A stretch of DNA of 64,000 nt from Nymphaea colorata (GCF_008831285.2 NC_045147.1:2134001-2198000); one strand, 5' to 3'. Shown: positions 1 to 13,915, counted from the stretch's first letter. The notes: a model not told the origin generated them from the letters alone. Made by a program: numbers and translations.

Positions 1-209
1 ACTGCAAAAGACCGCGGGAGAAATTTCCCGAATTGCGACGCCCCGGAGAAAGGAATTAGCGGCTGGCTTCCCGCAGACGCTTCGATTTGGGGGGGGGAGA
101 GAGAGGGGCTTTGAAAGAGAAATTCCCGCGTTCCTTCGCTCTGGACCCTTCTTCCCGTGAGCGCCCCGTGTGGGCCACCGACCCAGAAGCCCGGCAGGCC
201 TAAGTCATT
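1..209. other. GC-rich edge segment, possible 5' end of a neighbouring gene
   Basis: The first ~200 bases are clearly richer in G+C and CpG than the next several kilobases, with a short G run and GA run near 90-112 and then an abrupt change to AT-rich DNA. This resembles a promoter or 5'UTR edge. Since no long reading frame starts here on the + strand, a gene running leftward out of the window on the minus strand is the simplest guess. No coding content can be shown. Confidence 0.3.
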
Positions 210-429
210 ATGGTTCGGGTCCTGATACGAGTCAATACTTTGGATCTTGATCCATTATTTACTGCCCAAAACCTGTCTCATCTCAGTCCGGGTGGGCCGT
301 GGCCTCCTAAAATTACAAATTCTTTTTACTCTACCGAGTCTGACATGTTTTTCAATTTTGGATTTAGTTTTTCATCCTTTTTTTGTTACAAAACTTTTTT
401 TTTTGAATTTATTATAAAAAAAACTGCAC

Positions 430-628
430 TCCCTTAAAACCCATAAAATCATGGAATTTTATGATCAAAATGCTCATTTTTTAAAAAAATTCAAACTATT
501 AAACAAACGAGGTATTTTATTCGTAGAACTAAGAGAACCTGAAATTTTGATTTCATTCAGTTTGAAGTGGAATTGCGAATTTTTTGAATCATAATTCTAA
601 GCCATCAAACTTCCTTACTGCACCGTGG
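430..628. repeat. MITE-like repeat, family A copy 1
   Basis: An AT-rich segment with the phrase GAAATTTTGATTTCATT followed by CCATCAAAC near its right end. Two divergent relatives lie at 3715-3895 (GAATTTTGATTCCATT ... CCATCAAACGCC) and about 40,045-40,395. Recurrence at three places supports a short non-autonomous DNA element; exact ends and target duplications were not resolved. Confidence 0.4.
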
Positions 629-1248
629 TAGGATTATGCTTGACCTAAGACATTTTGTTCAACTTATTTGACGATTCTTTTTCTCCACTCCAACCTGTGG
701 TTGCACCACTTAAATAATCAAGCACAATCCTACCACAATGCATCTAGTCTGCCCTGGACAATAACTTTTCCTAAACAATTTTGCCCCGTAGACGATATGC
801 CAAACCCATCAAAAAATAATGAATGGAGCGTTTGTATAAACTATAAAGTAGCCGTCAAACATGCTTAGGGTTTAATATTTAGGTGAGCTTCACACATGGT
901 TCCACTATTTCTGGAAAAACAAAAAAAAAGGAGAAAAAATTAGACCTAAAGGGGTTTTTTTTTTTTTTAAGCTTGCTTTGTACGCCGTGAATTAGTCCAA
1001 TCAGGGTCTAAGGAATCAAACATCTCATCATGCCATGTTTGATCATTCAACTAATTAGTCTACGGTGGAGAGATGTCTGCACCGTACAATGTTTCGTTCA
1101 AACGTATAGAAAAGATAAATTTGCGTTGTGTATATTACATTTAATAAGTATTATGCGATAGTTCTTCTAAATTTTTGTTGTCCTGTTGTGTTTGTTTCAC
1201 CACATATCTCAGATCCACAGTGATCAAACACTCCTAGAATCTCAGAAC

Positions 1249-1296
1249 CATGGATTTAAGGTCGGACCTCCCCCTCATCCAACCTTAAATCCATCA
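1249..1296. repeat. Fold-back inverted repeat
   Basis: ATGGATTTAAGGT is followed about 20 bases later by its near reverse complement ACCTTAAATCCAT, giving a stem-loop of about 48 bases. A related ATGGATTTAAGATTGG / CCAATCCGACCTTAA pair occurs inside the Tourist-like MITE at 51,791-52,031, so this is probably the core of a diverged relative. Confidence 0.45.
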
Positions 1297-1524
1297 TGGA
1301 TTTAAAATCCATGCTATTAAGTTTCACTAAGGATCTCCCAAAGCGTACCTTTTAATACAGCATCGGAAATGCTATCAAATGCAACTTTAAGGGCACGTTT
1401 TTTCCCTAGGGGTTTTTAGATCTTCGGATATGTTGTAAGATAACATGGCCTGTTGGATGACCTTTTTCCCGTCCCTGTGGATCTCTCTCTCTTTTTTGCT
1501 ACACAGGCATGGGCATGGTGGTCG

Positions 1525-1722
1525 CGAGGAGCAGAGCCAATAATTTATCATAGGGGGTGGGGCAAATTATTGTTTCACAATTTCAATAGAGGCCGAAATA
1601 CAATTATTTAAAATGTTTATATAGAATAAATAAAATTTTATAAAATTTACGTGTAAATTTTATAAAAAAAAATTGGGGTGGGGCAGGGCCCCTACAGACC
1701 CCACGCTGCTCTATCTCTCTTC
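1525..1722. repeat. AT-rich repeat with G-rich end, family B copy
   Basis: An AT-rich core is bracketed by GGGGTGGGGCA motifs and ends in GGGCCCCTACAGACCCCACG. Similar GGGGTGGGGC / GGCTCCGCCCC wording appears at 33,200-33,590. This is likely a dispersed element; ends are uncertain. Confidence 0.35.
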
Positions 1723-3714
1723 CCCCTCTGTTTGTTAATCTTGGAAATATTTTGGGTATTGTTATGAAGGTTAAACCATGTCCTAAAGTGTAACTGCCTA
1801 TCTTATCTACCTGCAGTCAATGGTAGTGAGATTAAGTTGTTTGGGTTTAACTTGCAATTAAAGGAAGATGCCTAAACGAAAGAATCATCTTCCTTAATGA
1901 TGAATGCCGATTCATTAATTAGTTTCTAGTCCAAACAGTTTACTCAAATTGTCGACACAATTGTCAGTGGATTTTTGTATTTATGCTCTGAAGCACATAA
2001 TGAAAAGGATAGTTATGAAAAGTGTTTCAATGAATGACTATATGAGAATAGAAAGCTGAGTGACAGTACTACGCATCTGAGATTCTACTTGGGTTTAAGA
2101 ATGGGGCAAAGGTGAGAAAAATGTTTGCCCAACTCATGGTGCTGGGACTTTTCTTAAAGGCTTGTTCAAATACTGTTTTGTGCAATAGTGGGAAAGGTAT
2201 CAAAGATTATTGTAAATGAATAAGAAAACCTAATTAGTTTGCATGTAATGCTGTCTTTATAAAGGAAGGTGGACATGTTGATATTTAAAATAAGTTGCCG
2301 GTCTGGGTTGAGGTTAGTCAATTGGATTTGATCAAACCAAACTATGTTGTATCTGACTAATGCTTCCTTAATAGCTCCTTTGGAATTTCCTTTTTTTTTA
2401 GCTTATAAGTGTTTGCATCTCTTGCTTGTTTGCCATGTTCAAAATATTAGACCACCGATTGCCTCTTCCTTGCAGTTCCTTCCAATTCATCATGCCAAAT
2501 TGCTCAATTGATTCTTTAAAACCAATTACTCTTCATTGTGTTATATATGGCTTGATAATTGTGATTTGCAATTAAAAAAAGGAAATGAAAATGGAGGTAA
2601 AGTTAGCTACATGATTACTTGTTCTAACAAAAAATGGTATTGAAGCATGAATCTAAGCTCCCTCCGCTCGCACACATACACACACAAAAAAGAGAGGAAA
2701 AAGTGACGAAATCACTATCTTTGTAGAATGTATAAGTTCTCGTTGATTTAGTTATCACTGTTTAATTACATGCTAGTTCGAGAATAGTCCACTGTATTTT
2801 GTTTTTTTTTTTCTACTTTATTTCTTGAACTATGGCCTTATGCCTTTCTCAATCTTGATTGTTTCTTCACTTAACTTGTGTATGCAAGATTGAACAATTA
2901 ATCAAACTTCTTCGCTTGTAGCAGACATATATTTTTATTTTTAAAGGAGTTAGAATTTTTTTTTTAGTTCTCTAAAAGGGTCTACTTGACAAAAGGGCAT
3001 TTTCCACAACATTCACAAGAAACATCTTTATTGTGTTGCTTGGAAGAGTGATCAGTTGTTGTCTCAAGAGGTTCTATGGAAATTCCTAATGATTGTACAG
3101 TTTTGGGACAGTTTGTTCAAAACTTGATATCATATTTCTAAGACAATAATTGTGTTTATCAAGTGTGAATTTTAGAAAAGAGATTTGCATAACAGAGTAT
3201 TTAAACAGAAAAGAACATAATTTGACCAGGTAGCCCTTGTTAGGTATGCTATATACGAGTGACAAAGACATGGTTGAACAAAACCTATTGTATATTGGAA
3301 CTAACGATCACATCTCCATAGGTAATCACTTTTTTGTGTTTATTAAAGCTTCCTAAGTTCAAAGGCTTGTAGAATGAGATTATGTTGAGAATGATTTTTT
3401 GAAAGCAACACATCTGATGTCTTTATTACATGAGTGGTTCGCAATCAAGGAAAAATTATGGTTCCTAAGAAAGGGAAGGACAACAAAGAAATGGTCAAAG
3501 GGGTTTGGCTTCTTCATTTGCTAATATACCTTCCAGTTCATAAGGTTAAAAAGCATATTCTAACTTACTTTCCATGTAACATAAGTAGACCCATCAAAGC
3601 CAAGTATGAGTTAACCTTGAGAATAAATGAAGATCCTAATAGGAAGACATCAGTAAGCTGCCCTCAATACCACAGTCGATGGAGAAATAAGGGGGCATTG
3701 GATATATGCATAAC

Positions 3715-3895
3715 CATGGAATTTTAGAATAAAAAAACTCATTTTTCAAGAAACTGGAATTATTAAATGAACAGGGTATTTAGGAAACTGAAACCTAGAA
3801 TTTTGATTCCATTCCAATTTAAGGAGAATTTTATGATTGTTGAATTTTCATTTTAGAATCAAAGTTCCATACCATCAAACGCCGTTAGCCTTTAT
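3715..3895. repeat. MITE-like repeat, family A copy 2
   Basis: The segment shares the order of phrases seen at 430-628: an ACTCATTTTT-type start, a 'TATTAAA...GGTATTT' stretch, GAATTTTGATTCCATT, then CCATCAAACGCCG. It is diverged and non-coding. Confidence 0.4.
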
Positions 3896-6800
3896 AAGGT
3901 TAAACCTAAAACATAATGATTTTAGTACAAAGTATGTGATTACAGGGTAGCATCTCATACAAATACAAGTGATGCTAGTAAGCTCATAAAACCTTTTATC
4001 TATTTTGGAAGAAACAATATAGTTATTGGAGATGGATTTTATCATCATGCCTCTCAATCAGAAATTTCATTTCCAAGGCAAATTCCTAAATTATATAATG
4101 TCCTTCACGTTCATAATATTGAAAGAACATTTTGTTTTCACAACATTGGTGATGATAATCATGATTTCATTGAATTTATTTCCTCTTCTGTTCATGTCAA
4201 AGATATTTGTTCATGGTAACCATTCAGTAAGTGATGACAAAAGAAAAATATTTAGAATGGTATATTTGTAGTAGTTATTTTCATTGTGAAGCTTGTTTTC
4301 AATAATCCTATTTATAAAATCAGTTTGAGTTCAAGGCTTGATGACGAAAATGTTTCAGTTGTCACTTATGTAGAGGGTATGATTTTCCATTTTATTATGT
4401 TAATAAAGAGGTTTAGACATTCCAAAATTATCTAATCTAATATGTGAAGGCTTCCCAAATTTCCTATGGTTCTAGATGTAAAATATTCTCCTACTTTTGT
4501 TGACAGTTACTCCAGTTGTGTTTGGATCTTTTTCCTTTGACACAAAAATATGTGACCATTCATATGTTTTATACATTTCATTCTTTTGTCAGAAATAATT
4601 TTTTTAGAAACATTCAATATTGCCAATATAATAGAGGAGGTAAATTTTCTTCAAGTGATTCAAAATAATAAAATAGGTATAATGGTTGCTGGTCTATATA
4701 CATCCAAACATAATACATACAATTGCTAAAATTAAACATCAACATATTGTTTAGAGCACAATGATATGACACATGATATGACACATGATGATAATGTTTC
4801 TATTTCTTAAGAACATAGGCATTCTATTTTGCTATATATTAAACATGTTACAAATAACTATTTTAAAGAACATGCCTACTTATCTTTTTAATTGTCAAAA
4901 ATTATGTGTTTGAGGGTGTCCATTATGTGTACATTAATGAGGCATAAGTTTCACAATAAGATTTTAATGAAGATTTGTGGGATATGCAGTAGTTTATTGA
5001 AAAGGCTAAGGGTGTAATGGTTTTATAGGCAAGCACGTAAAAATATCGACGTTGAACTCAACTGCAATTATATATTTTTGCAACACACAAAGCCCTTCAA
5101 TTCCATTGATGAAGTTCAACCACAGTCTTTCTTTTTTTTTCCAACATTACAATGGTCTACCTCATATTGCATACATGATAAAGAATGCACTATATCAGTT
5201 GGCATCTTTTCTTAGGAAGATATGTAACTTATGTTTACATGCAAAATATCTTAAAAGGGAACTATGCATGCAACCTTGATAGAAAATTTGAATGACTCAC
5301 CTCCATTCCAACTAATTAGAAACAGGACATGTCCTATCAGTACCAGAAATGGATGCTCCTAGCACCTTTACTAGGGTAACCAATTCAAGGTCTATATCAA
5401 AGATACTTAATATTCAGATGTTCTAAATGTTATGTCTCAATCCTAATAAACAATGCTTGCGTGGATGCATATGAACATAAAGTTTGAAATGAAGTTGATT
5501 TAATAAAGGTAGATGGACCGTGTTGGCCATAACATGCCCAAAATGCCCTTAGCATCATCGAACCATTACATGCAACCAAAGTCTACATAATGCATGTAAA
5601 TTCAAAAGTCTAGTTTCAAGCATGAAATTGAATTTAAAATGAACGTTGGAACCATAATTGAAAGTTGATTTTAAAAGATTGAGTTTGAGAATGTAATTTG
5701 GAACATATGTCTAAAACAAGAAACACTACTAAAAATAAGATTTTGGAAAGTGATTTTATAAGTCAAGATGAACATTGCATTTGAGTAAAAAACTTGAAAT
5801 TTTGGAAACTAAGTTGAAATCTCATTTGTAACATGTTGGAAATCATGATGCATCTTTGGAAATTGTACTTGAGAATCTGTCAAGACGTTCGACCTTCTTT
5901 GAGTTGGAATATCTAGAAAACTACATGGGTGGTATTGAACCAACATTGGTTGTTAACATGGTGGTGCATGTGTGTGATGAGTATCACTAACATGTGAAGA
6001 AATTGAAAAAACGTGTGTATGCATGCATGACAAATAATTATGCACAAATGAACAAGAAAGCAAACTACACACAATGCAAACTAATTTAAAACAAGACATA
6101 AAACTAGAAAATAGAATATGTACTTAATACAAGATTGCTCGATGACATGCGAAAGTTGTCGATAAGTTTCCATTCATTATGCAATTGTTTTACTTGATAA
6201 ACCCCAAAGTATCTACATGAATGCATGATGTTATGTAACATGATATAACATGACATGTTATCAACATGATTTGGGAGTGGAACTTGAAGAACAACATCAA
6301 AACACTTGTACTAAAATATCAAGATGGATGACAACAAACCAAAATCACATCTAGAATCCACTAACAAAATTAATGAATAAGGTTTAGTTTAAACTTGCTA
6401 TGAAATTGGTTAAAAATGGAAAATGACATAACATGTTTTTGAAAACTACCAAGATGATACACAAAATGGTTGAAGACCAAGTAAAACTTAGTGTGAATGT
6501 CTTTGCACATTGGATATGTCTATCCCAAAGGTTAACATGTAAAAATCCAATTTAAAAGCAAATTAGAAAGGAAATAAGATGGGGACAACTTGTTTCATAC
6601 GAAAACATAACATAACAAAACCTAGATGACTTAGGATTTAGATGAGCTGAACCTAACAAACCACAAAATTTGATAATCACATCCTAAGTGAATGAAAAGA
6701 GAATGCCAATATGTCAAATGATGCACATCTAAAACAAGAATGAGATGTTATTTGAAATACTAAAGTCTTAATTTTCTACAAAATAGAAAAATAAAACTTG

Positions 6801-7574
6801 GCTCGGGCAGCCACATTGAACCCTTCGAAAACTTATCAAATGGAGTCAGTTTCTATACATTAGATAAACAAATCGTAGGCATTAGATTTGAAAAATTACT
6901 TTGGGATCAAGCGTAATATGAATACTAAATCACGACAAAAATCAAACTTTTTTGCAAAAAACTTTGTAGCTGTCATATCAACAACACTTTTGGAATGTGA
7001 AGCCTCATCAAATGACCTTACTTTAACTTGAAATGTCTAGACTCTTTGTATATCAAAGAATCAACCCCAATTTATTGTTTTGAAAAACACAGTGGTTTGA
7101 GATCTACAACACTACCAGCCTAATGCAAAAATGGATATTGCAGCAAACAACCTATTAACATGATTAAACTACTAACTTTGGGATGGCCTCTAAGTAATTA
7201 AATGAACTTGGATAGGCCTAAAATCCTGTGGGTACTTAACACACTAAATAAGAAATCCTAAGTGAATGAACATAAAACCTATGGCCATAGCAAGAGGTAT
7301 GGCATGACAAAGTCATGACAAACTTGGTTTTAATAGAAAAGCAGCAAAAAACTTAGCAGAGAATTGACTTTAGTAAATCGACTCAACGAGAAACCAAGAC
7401 ACCTTGAATCAAGCTGAAAATTGGTGTGAGATAATGCAGTAACGGCTTTGACGGAACAAAAATTCAACTTATAGAACTCAAAATATTGAGTTTACAATTG
7501 TATGATCAAATTTTTGCAACCTGTAAATTGCAGAAAATAGGTTTTGAAAAATCATTTAAATGGGTTTACCATAA

Positions 7575-8106
7575 ATATTAGAGTAAACTTCAACTTTCAC
7601 TAATGTTCATGTTGAAACGTTGGAATAGGTTTTCTATACTGATGGCTGTCTTCCCAACATCAGCAGACTGGCCATGATCTAGCTTTCACCAATGTTCATT
7701 GGTGAAACATTAGAGAAGTATTTTATCAATGTTTTACATGACATCAAAGAAGATGGCGTGAACTTTCACTAATGTTTTTCCCAAATATTAGAGAAGGCAA
7801 ACTTTCACCAACGTTTGGACATGATAGTAAACAATTTCTGTTATTGAATTGTCCACAAATATCAATAAACCACACCTTTATTGACGTGTATCGGCATCAT
7901 CAAAGTCTCTACATTAATGAGCTCTCTTCATCAGTAAAGATACGAGTACACTGACAATTTGACAAAAATATCAGAAAAGCTTTTACTGAATATCATCACC
8001 TTTACTAACATTTTGTCTTAAACATTGGAAATGGTCTAACTGATGTTGACTTGACTTTCATCGATGTTTTTTTCACATTAATAAAACTTGTATTTTTTTT
8101 GCAGTG
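7575..8106 (+). mobile_element. CACTA-like transposon terminal region (right end)
   Basis: At least five copies of a subterminal motif of the form CTTTCAC(T/C)AA(T/C)GTT occur between about 7,590 and 8,070, several followed by the partly complementary AAACATTAGAGAAG. Such subterminal arrays are typical of CACTA (En/Spm) elements. The segment ends in TTTTTTTTGCAGTG at 8106, the reverse complement of a CACTGCAAAA-type terminus. I did not find a matching left end or a target duplication, so this may be a truncated element. Confidence 0.45.
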
Positions 8107-10129
8107 TGGAGCTGGAAGCCTGAAGTACACAAGAGAGGGCATGCACCAGTTAGGTAGGGACCACTCGTGATCTTTACTAAAGCATTTTCGCTTTAAAGCC
8201 TGATAACTATCCATCAAACATAAAAGAGGGTGAAAGGTATTGAAATCACAATGGAGGGAAGTTGAAAGCAGAAAAAAGATAAAGAGATTGTAGACAACCA
8301 AAAGTGTCCTAGAAAAAAGGATGAAAAGAAGAACAACTAAATGGTTTAGTGATCCAATAAAGCTGGAAGTATATGACATAATACTTTACGGTCTCCAACT
8401 TCAAGCAAAGAGTTTGAAAGAGAACGAGTTCTGTACGACACCCTCTATGCATAATGAGCATACGTGGACAGCGGACCCTACTATCAATACACATATTTAC
8501 TTCAATACCTTAGAATTGCACGTGCACAACAAACATTCTTAACCATGTTATTATTTCATACATTTTTCATTATCTCATTCCCATTATCTTATGTCTCTGT
8601 CATTATCTTATACCCATGATGTTGAAATAATGACAGGGGGTGGTATGAAATAATGATAGCAGTTTGAGATACCAACAAGAGTATAAGATAATGAGTATTA
8701 GATAACAACAAGAGTATGAGACAATAATAGATATATGAGATAATGGTTATGCGATAATAATTGAAGTATGATATAATGACATGAGCATGACAAAAACCAA
8801 AGATGTTTCTTTGCTGCTCATAAGGGTATATTGGTCATAATGATCTGTATATACAGACTGACACATTCATTTAGTCTGAGCTTTATCGAATCTCAAAACC
8901 TTACTGATTTTGGTTTATTTTTTGTTCTTACAATTTTTTTTATTAACTAGGGCATTTTTTGTCATTATTATATTGGCACACAAAATTTCATGTACAATGT
9001 GGCGTATACAACCCGCTTTGATCTTGAAGACCTATAACATGTAACATGAGGAAAGAAAAAGATGAGGAGGTGAAGGTGGTCCCTAGCACGGCATCCTGAA
9101 CTGCCTAGGAAAAGAAGGGCATGAGAATCCCCCTTATCTTGTGATTCCTCTTGAACGATGCTGGACACCTAGAAAACCAGGAAACAAATATAGAAAAGCA
9201 CAAGAAAGAATGGAAACAGAAGAAAAGAAGGTGGAACTATAAGCTGGCACAGCACCTCATACTCTCTACAGGAAATGATCACATTTTGACGTGAATCCAA
9301 CTGTGCAATTGTTGAAAGGTGAAGGAAGGCATTGAGCTTTTACTCCTATAAGCTTTGGACAACTTCTTAATGAAGTCTTCTCAACAATAAATTCAATAAT
9401 AGTCTAGAAACATTCTTGAAATTGTAGATAAAACCAATCAACAAGAATTTAATTTTTCAATAACAAGATGCCACCCAACAAAGAGGCGTTTTTTCAAGTT
9501 TCTTCAAGTCTCCCTTCTTGCATCACGAGTTTACTTCAACCATGATATTTGGATCCATCATTTGGTCTAAAAGCTCCTAGATATGCATATGGATCTCCTT
9601 TTCTAGAGAAATCTAAAGCCCGATCTCTCTCATGTTAAGCATGATTGACATGCAATTTGAAATAAAAGCTCTTCATGAGTAAAACAACATAAATATGAGA
9701 TTTAATTTATGAAAATGAGGACGAATGCTTCGTAAAATATGCTAACAAAGTGCTGCACTTCTTGTATAATCAAACTTTCTATGCTTAAACATCGTTCGTC
9801 CTCAAGAAATACTAAAAGGGGGGAAAAACTAAAGCAAGAGAAAACCGGAAGAAAGCAAATTAAATGCAAACCTAACGTAGTTATCTTAGTCGACAAGTAA
9901 GTTGACGTGAGGGTCTCTAGTGATGACGCATACAACATTATTGCCACCCATCCATATATCTATCACAAATCATTAAGCGTCAGGCACATGCAGAAAATGA
10001 CATTAAAATTATCCATGCACCAAAGTGAAGCTTTTCAAAAACTAACTCTAGAACTCGTACCTTTTTAAAACTTCCTTTTTAGAAATTCAACATTTGTATA
10101 TTTAATACATCTTTAACAAAGCGTAAAAT
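8107..10129. other. Intergenic region, no gene seen
   Basis: AT-rich sequence with small reading frames on both strands but no recognisable domain. A stretch near 8,570-8,790 is a loose array of 'ATAATGA/GATAATG' words, a low-complexity minisatellite. Confidence 0.5.
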
Positions 10130-10544
10130 TGCGTTTGCGTCAATAAAGACTACTAGCGACTTTTGGTGAAACAATGGTCGACGTCTGCTTTTGTGTGGAT
10201 AAAAAAATTTTAAACGACGTGCAGCATAATGTTGATACAAAGTTCTACTGACATTCGATGCATGTGATAACAATTTTTACCGACATCCGTCTGTGTGTTG
10301 GTAAATGATCAGTATCGACATGTGCTGAACGTCAGTAATAATCCTATTTACTTACGTGCTACAGCACGTCGATGATGGTATCTACACCGACAAGCAGCAC
10401 TGGAATGTTGGTGGTGCTTTTTACCAACACTTTCTTTACCAATGACTGAGAGAGACGTCAGAATTAGAAAACCCTTAAGCGACGCGTGATGAAGTTTTAC
10501 CAACATTTTTTTGGTCGTTGGTGATTCCTCAGTTCTTTGTAGTG
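10130..10544 (+). mobile_element. CACTA-like transposon terminal region (right end)
   Basis: Repeated motifs of the form TACCGACA, TACCAACA and CGTTGGT on both strands form a subterminal array, and the segment ends in CTTTGTAGTG at 10,544, the reverse complement of a CACTACAAAG terminus. Subterminal 'accgaca/tgtcggt' arrays plus a CACTA end are diagnostic of En/Spm-type elements. No transposase is present and the left end was not found, so this is an end fragment or a deletion derivative. Confidence 0.55.
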
Positions 10545-13165
10545 ATCACATAGTTATTTCTTCTTTTATTTATTACTTTTACTGTTAAGCACTTTTGTTT
10601 TCCAATTGAACTTCTCTTCACTTTGAGAGAATCAGAGAGAGGAGGGAGGGGAAACATCATGATTCGTTAAAAAAAGGGACAAAATGGAGAAAATACTATC
10701 AAATGATAAATTTAGTGACATTCAAATGACAGTGGAATTTTGAACATCACCTAACTCGAAATTCAACTAAAAATCCACTGAATCTACTTGTAATTATTCG
10801 AGAGCTGGGAAGGTGGTAGGACCTAACTCCGGTATAGGCGACAGCTCAGTCCTAGAGTCGATCCTACACCCAAGATCCTCGTAGAGGGTCCACACGGGTC
10901 TAAAGACGCCTAAAGATTGAACCAACACAACTCAAAGAGAAAACTAAGGCTAGACTCAGACCAAACACACTCCTTGTAGCCGGATCTTAGGCTCTAGGCC
11001 ACCGAAAAACTACAGGAATACTGGACAAATGCAGAAGCGATTCAAAACTATGCAAGGAAAATAGCAAATCTAACTAGTCTAAATGAAGTACCTCCCCAAG
11101 GCTTGCTCGGGGTTCATTTGATGAATCTTCTGGAATTCTTTGATGATCTGCTGTAGGTGCTGTTGAGGATGAATTCCAGACGTCAGGTTGCAGCTGAGAA
11201 AATCGGGACACCAAGGTGGAAGGTGCTGCAATGCCAAGTAAGACGCCAAGTTGGAGAAGATCGCTGGTAAAGTCTTTGATGTCTTCTCTTCAACTCGGTT
11301 GCTGCTGCTGGTTTTGACGGAGCTGATACAAATGCTGCTGCTCCGGGTGTGGCAGTAGGCTCTAGATATAGCTGAGAGAGAGCCTCTTAGCTCAGCCCAC
11401 CTGGCTGAGTGCCGTGGTAGCACACGGGATCCGGTTGCTTGGTGATAGCAACCTCAATTCGCTTGGGCGAGTGGATGAAATGCCCAAGGGTGCACACCAA
11501 ATGCTGTAGTCGTGGCTGGGGATGGGTGGATTCAGCTTGGTCTTAGCTGAGGAATTACCTAACTACAGTCAATAGAGGAAAGCTCGGCCGTAGAGCTTGG
11601 TAATGATCCTAAGTGTGGCTGGCTTAGGGCCGGTTAGGAGCGATAGGGGCTTGGACGGCTTCGGCTACGGTGTAAGGGAAGATGATCTAAGGGTGTGAGG
11701 TCTGGAATGAGGTGGCTTAAGACAAGGGAATGTGGGATGATGATTAGGAACTGGTGGTTAGGTTCAAGGATGATTGAACGAGTGGCTTGGGTTTAAATGA
11801 GAGAGCTAATGAGGAACTAAGGAGGGTTAGGGATCACGTGAGTGAGTTTGACGTGGGATCAAAAGGTGGACTCCTACACTTGAACCTAGGATAATCCTCT
11901 AGATCTAAGGCTGAAAATTCAAAGGTGGTAAGTGGGATGTGATGTGGCTGGGATCTAGGGATGGTTAATGATTGAATCACCTAAACTAAAGAGCAAATCC
12001 CTCCAAATGTGGGCACTAGTGGCGCCGGCTCCTCCAATGTAGTCAAATGTGGCGATGTGGCGCCTTGTGGAATGATGATTCCAAATGTGGGGATTCTCTT
12101 CCAAATCACGTGCAAATCAAGGGTCAGATCTTCTCCTAAGGATCTGGATGAAGGGCTAGGAGAGACTTAGATGGGTAAGGATGAAGCTCGTACCACTTTT
12201 TGAAGCTAGAATGTAGGAGTTTCCCCTTAATTCTCGCCTAGAAAATCTCCTCTCCATGCGATATCTCCTTGGAGTACTTTTGGACGGACTTACCCTTGGA
12301 AATGATGGTCCCACTTCGTGGCAAGGAAGGGCACTTTGGTCCTTGGGTGATGATGACCAGAATCCCCCAAATGTGGCCGGAATTATGGCAGAGGTCGCCG
12401 GAAAACCAGAAGTTCCCGGTGACTTGGTGCATGCTATCGCCTAGGCCGTTCTTCGCGAAACCAATGTGTATCTTCTTCTTTCTTTGCATGGAATCACCTT
12501 ATATGGTCCATTCTCATGTCCAAGATGGTCTCACCGTGATTTCTTGAGGATGGAATTCTGATTTTGCCGGCGAAATTCCAGAGATGGACCGCGGATGAAA
12601 ACTAGAATCGATCGACTCTTCTTGTGCCGTTTCCTTGAGTGATTTCTCAACTAGGAAAGCCTCAATGCCTAGGATCTTCTAAGACACGTAAAACTTAGTT
12701 TAAATCAAGTTTCAACCGTGGAAAAGAATGGAATCTCGGCTGTGACTCGAGACTTCTCCTCTTCTTGTAAGTCAAACCTTGGATCAAACCAAACCAACGT
12801 AGTTGCTTAGCTTTCACCTTAGGAATCCAAGAACTAACCTTGTATGAGGAAACCGTGGGTTTGCTGTCCTTCCTTGGATGAAGACGCAGCCTCCTTGTTC
12901 AACTTAGGCCTCTAATATCTCTGATGTAGCAGAGATATTGCACCCAAGACATGGCTGGGTAGATGCGAAGATGAAGACGATGATAAATCCTTGGGCCGTG
13001 GCTCACCCAAGAGAAAGCCGTCACCTTCTTCTTCAACGAGAATTGATGTAAATGAAAGAGAGGGGAGATAGTGAGGAGTTGGGAAGGAGAGGAGAGGAAG
13101 AAGTGAGGGGGAAGGGGAAGTAGAGGGCCAGTATGCTGGTCTTGGGAGAAGAGATTGGAGGGAAC

Positions 13166-13228
<63 letters not shown>

Positions 13229-13915
13229 GAGGAGAGAGAGAGAGCAAAGAAGCAAATGACCTTGATTTCCCAAAATTCCATCCGTTTACACATGAATCAA
13301 AACTTTATATACATGAGTACATAAATCTGGTTCCCATGCATGGAACCAGCCCAAATCCAGAACATGCTAAAGCAAAACGGATCCAAGGCACAACCCGCCT
13401 TGGTAAGTTTGAATCCAAAACCGAATTGGCGCAAACTCAAATAAAGCAAATCAAGAAGTGAAAAACGGCTAAGTCCTAGCTAGACGCCCCTTGAGCCTTG
13501 TGAGCTCAAGGTGGGGACCTCGTCCGGGTTGCCGCCCAAACTTCGGACTTGACACATCCCTTAACCTCATTGAGCTGAGCTCAATTCAGCCAAGAGACCT
13601 CCCTAGACTCGTCCTAGACCGACTCTAGAGACTTGGGTTTCGATACGACTCAAGAATGGACCATGGCCTATACCAGAGAAGTCCTATGGATCTAGTATCC
13701 TAACTCGCGGATTCCCTCAATTGCTGGTCTTCACCTAGTTCATTCATGTCCTAGAGCCGTTGCATATCCTCCCGCACCTCCCACTGCATTTGCTCTAGGC
13801 TCGAAGTTTAATTCCATTGACCCGTGATCTCTCACTGTGGCCGTGCCTTTGGCCTTGGTTAGGCCTACTCAGACTAAGGCTCGTATCAGAAGGGTTCCCT
13901 GAAATAGAATTCTAA
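10545..13915. other. GC-richer non-coding block, probable retroelement remnant
   Basis: About 3 kb with visibly higher G+C than its surroundings and no long coding frame. The sequence near 13,510-13,552 reads on the minus strand as TGTCAAGTCCGAAG, resembling the start of an LTR, and CTCGTATCAGAAG near 13,890 loosely resembles a primer-binding site. I could not identify the two LTR ends or a target duplication, so the class stays open. It also carries a GA microsatellite at 13,168-13,225. Confidence 0.3.
13168..13225. repeat. (GA)n microsatellite
   Basis: About 28 uninterrupted GA units, followed by a second short GA run near 13,233. The Ser/Leu- and Arg/Glu-repeat reading frames across it are artefacts of the dinucleotide repeat. 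Confidence 0.95.

Larger units (their letters stand above)
210..7570. other. AT-rich intergenic region without recognisable genes
   Basis: Only short reading frames (under about 100 codons) occur and none resembles a known protein or has a plausible splice partner. The sequence is dominated by A/T runs and degenerate repeats. Separate entries list the repeat-like pieces at 430-628, 1249-1296, 1525-1722 and 3715-3895; between about 3,900 and 7,570 I see nothing definable. Confidence 0.6.

Noticed and set aside
12899-13324. Overlapping Ser/Leu-repeat and Arg/Glu-repeat reading frames
   Set aside because: They are translations of the (GA)n/(CT)n microsatellite. The same applies to frames at 39,025-39,458, 35,760-35,966, 48,629-48,970 and 59,629-59,865.
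10815-13552. Solo LTR running from near 10.8 kb to 13,552
   Set aside because: The TGTCAAGTCC start is plausible on the minus strand but no matching 5-base duplication or opposite end could be located.
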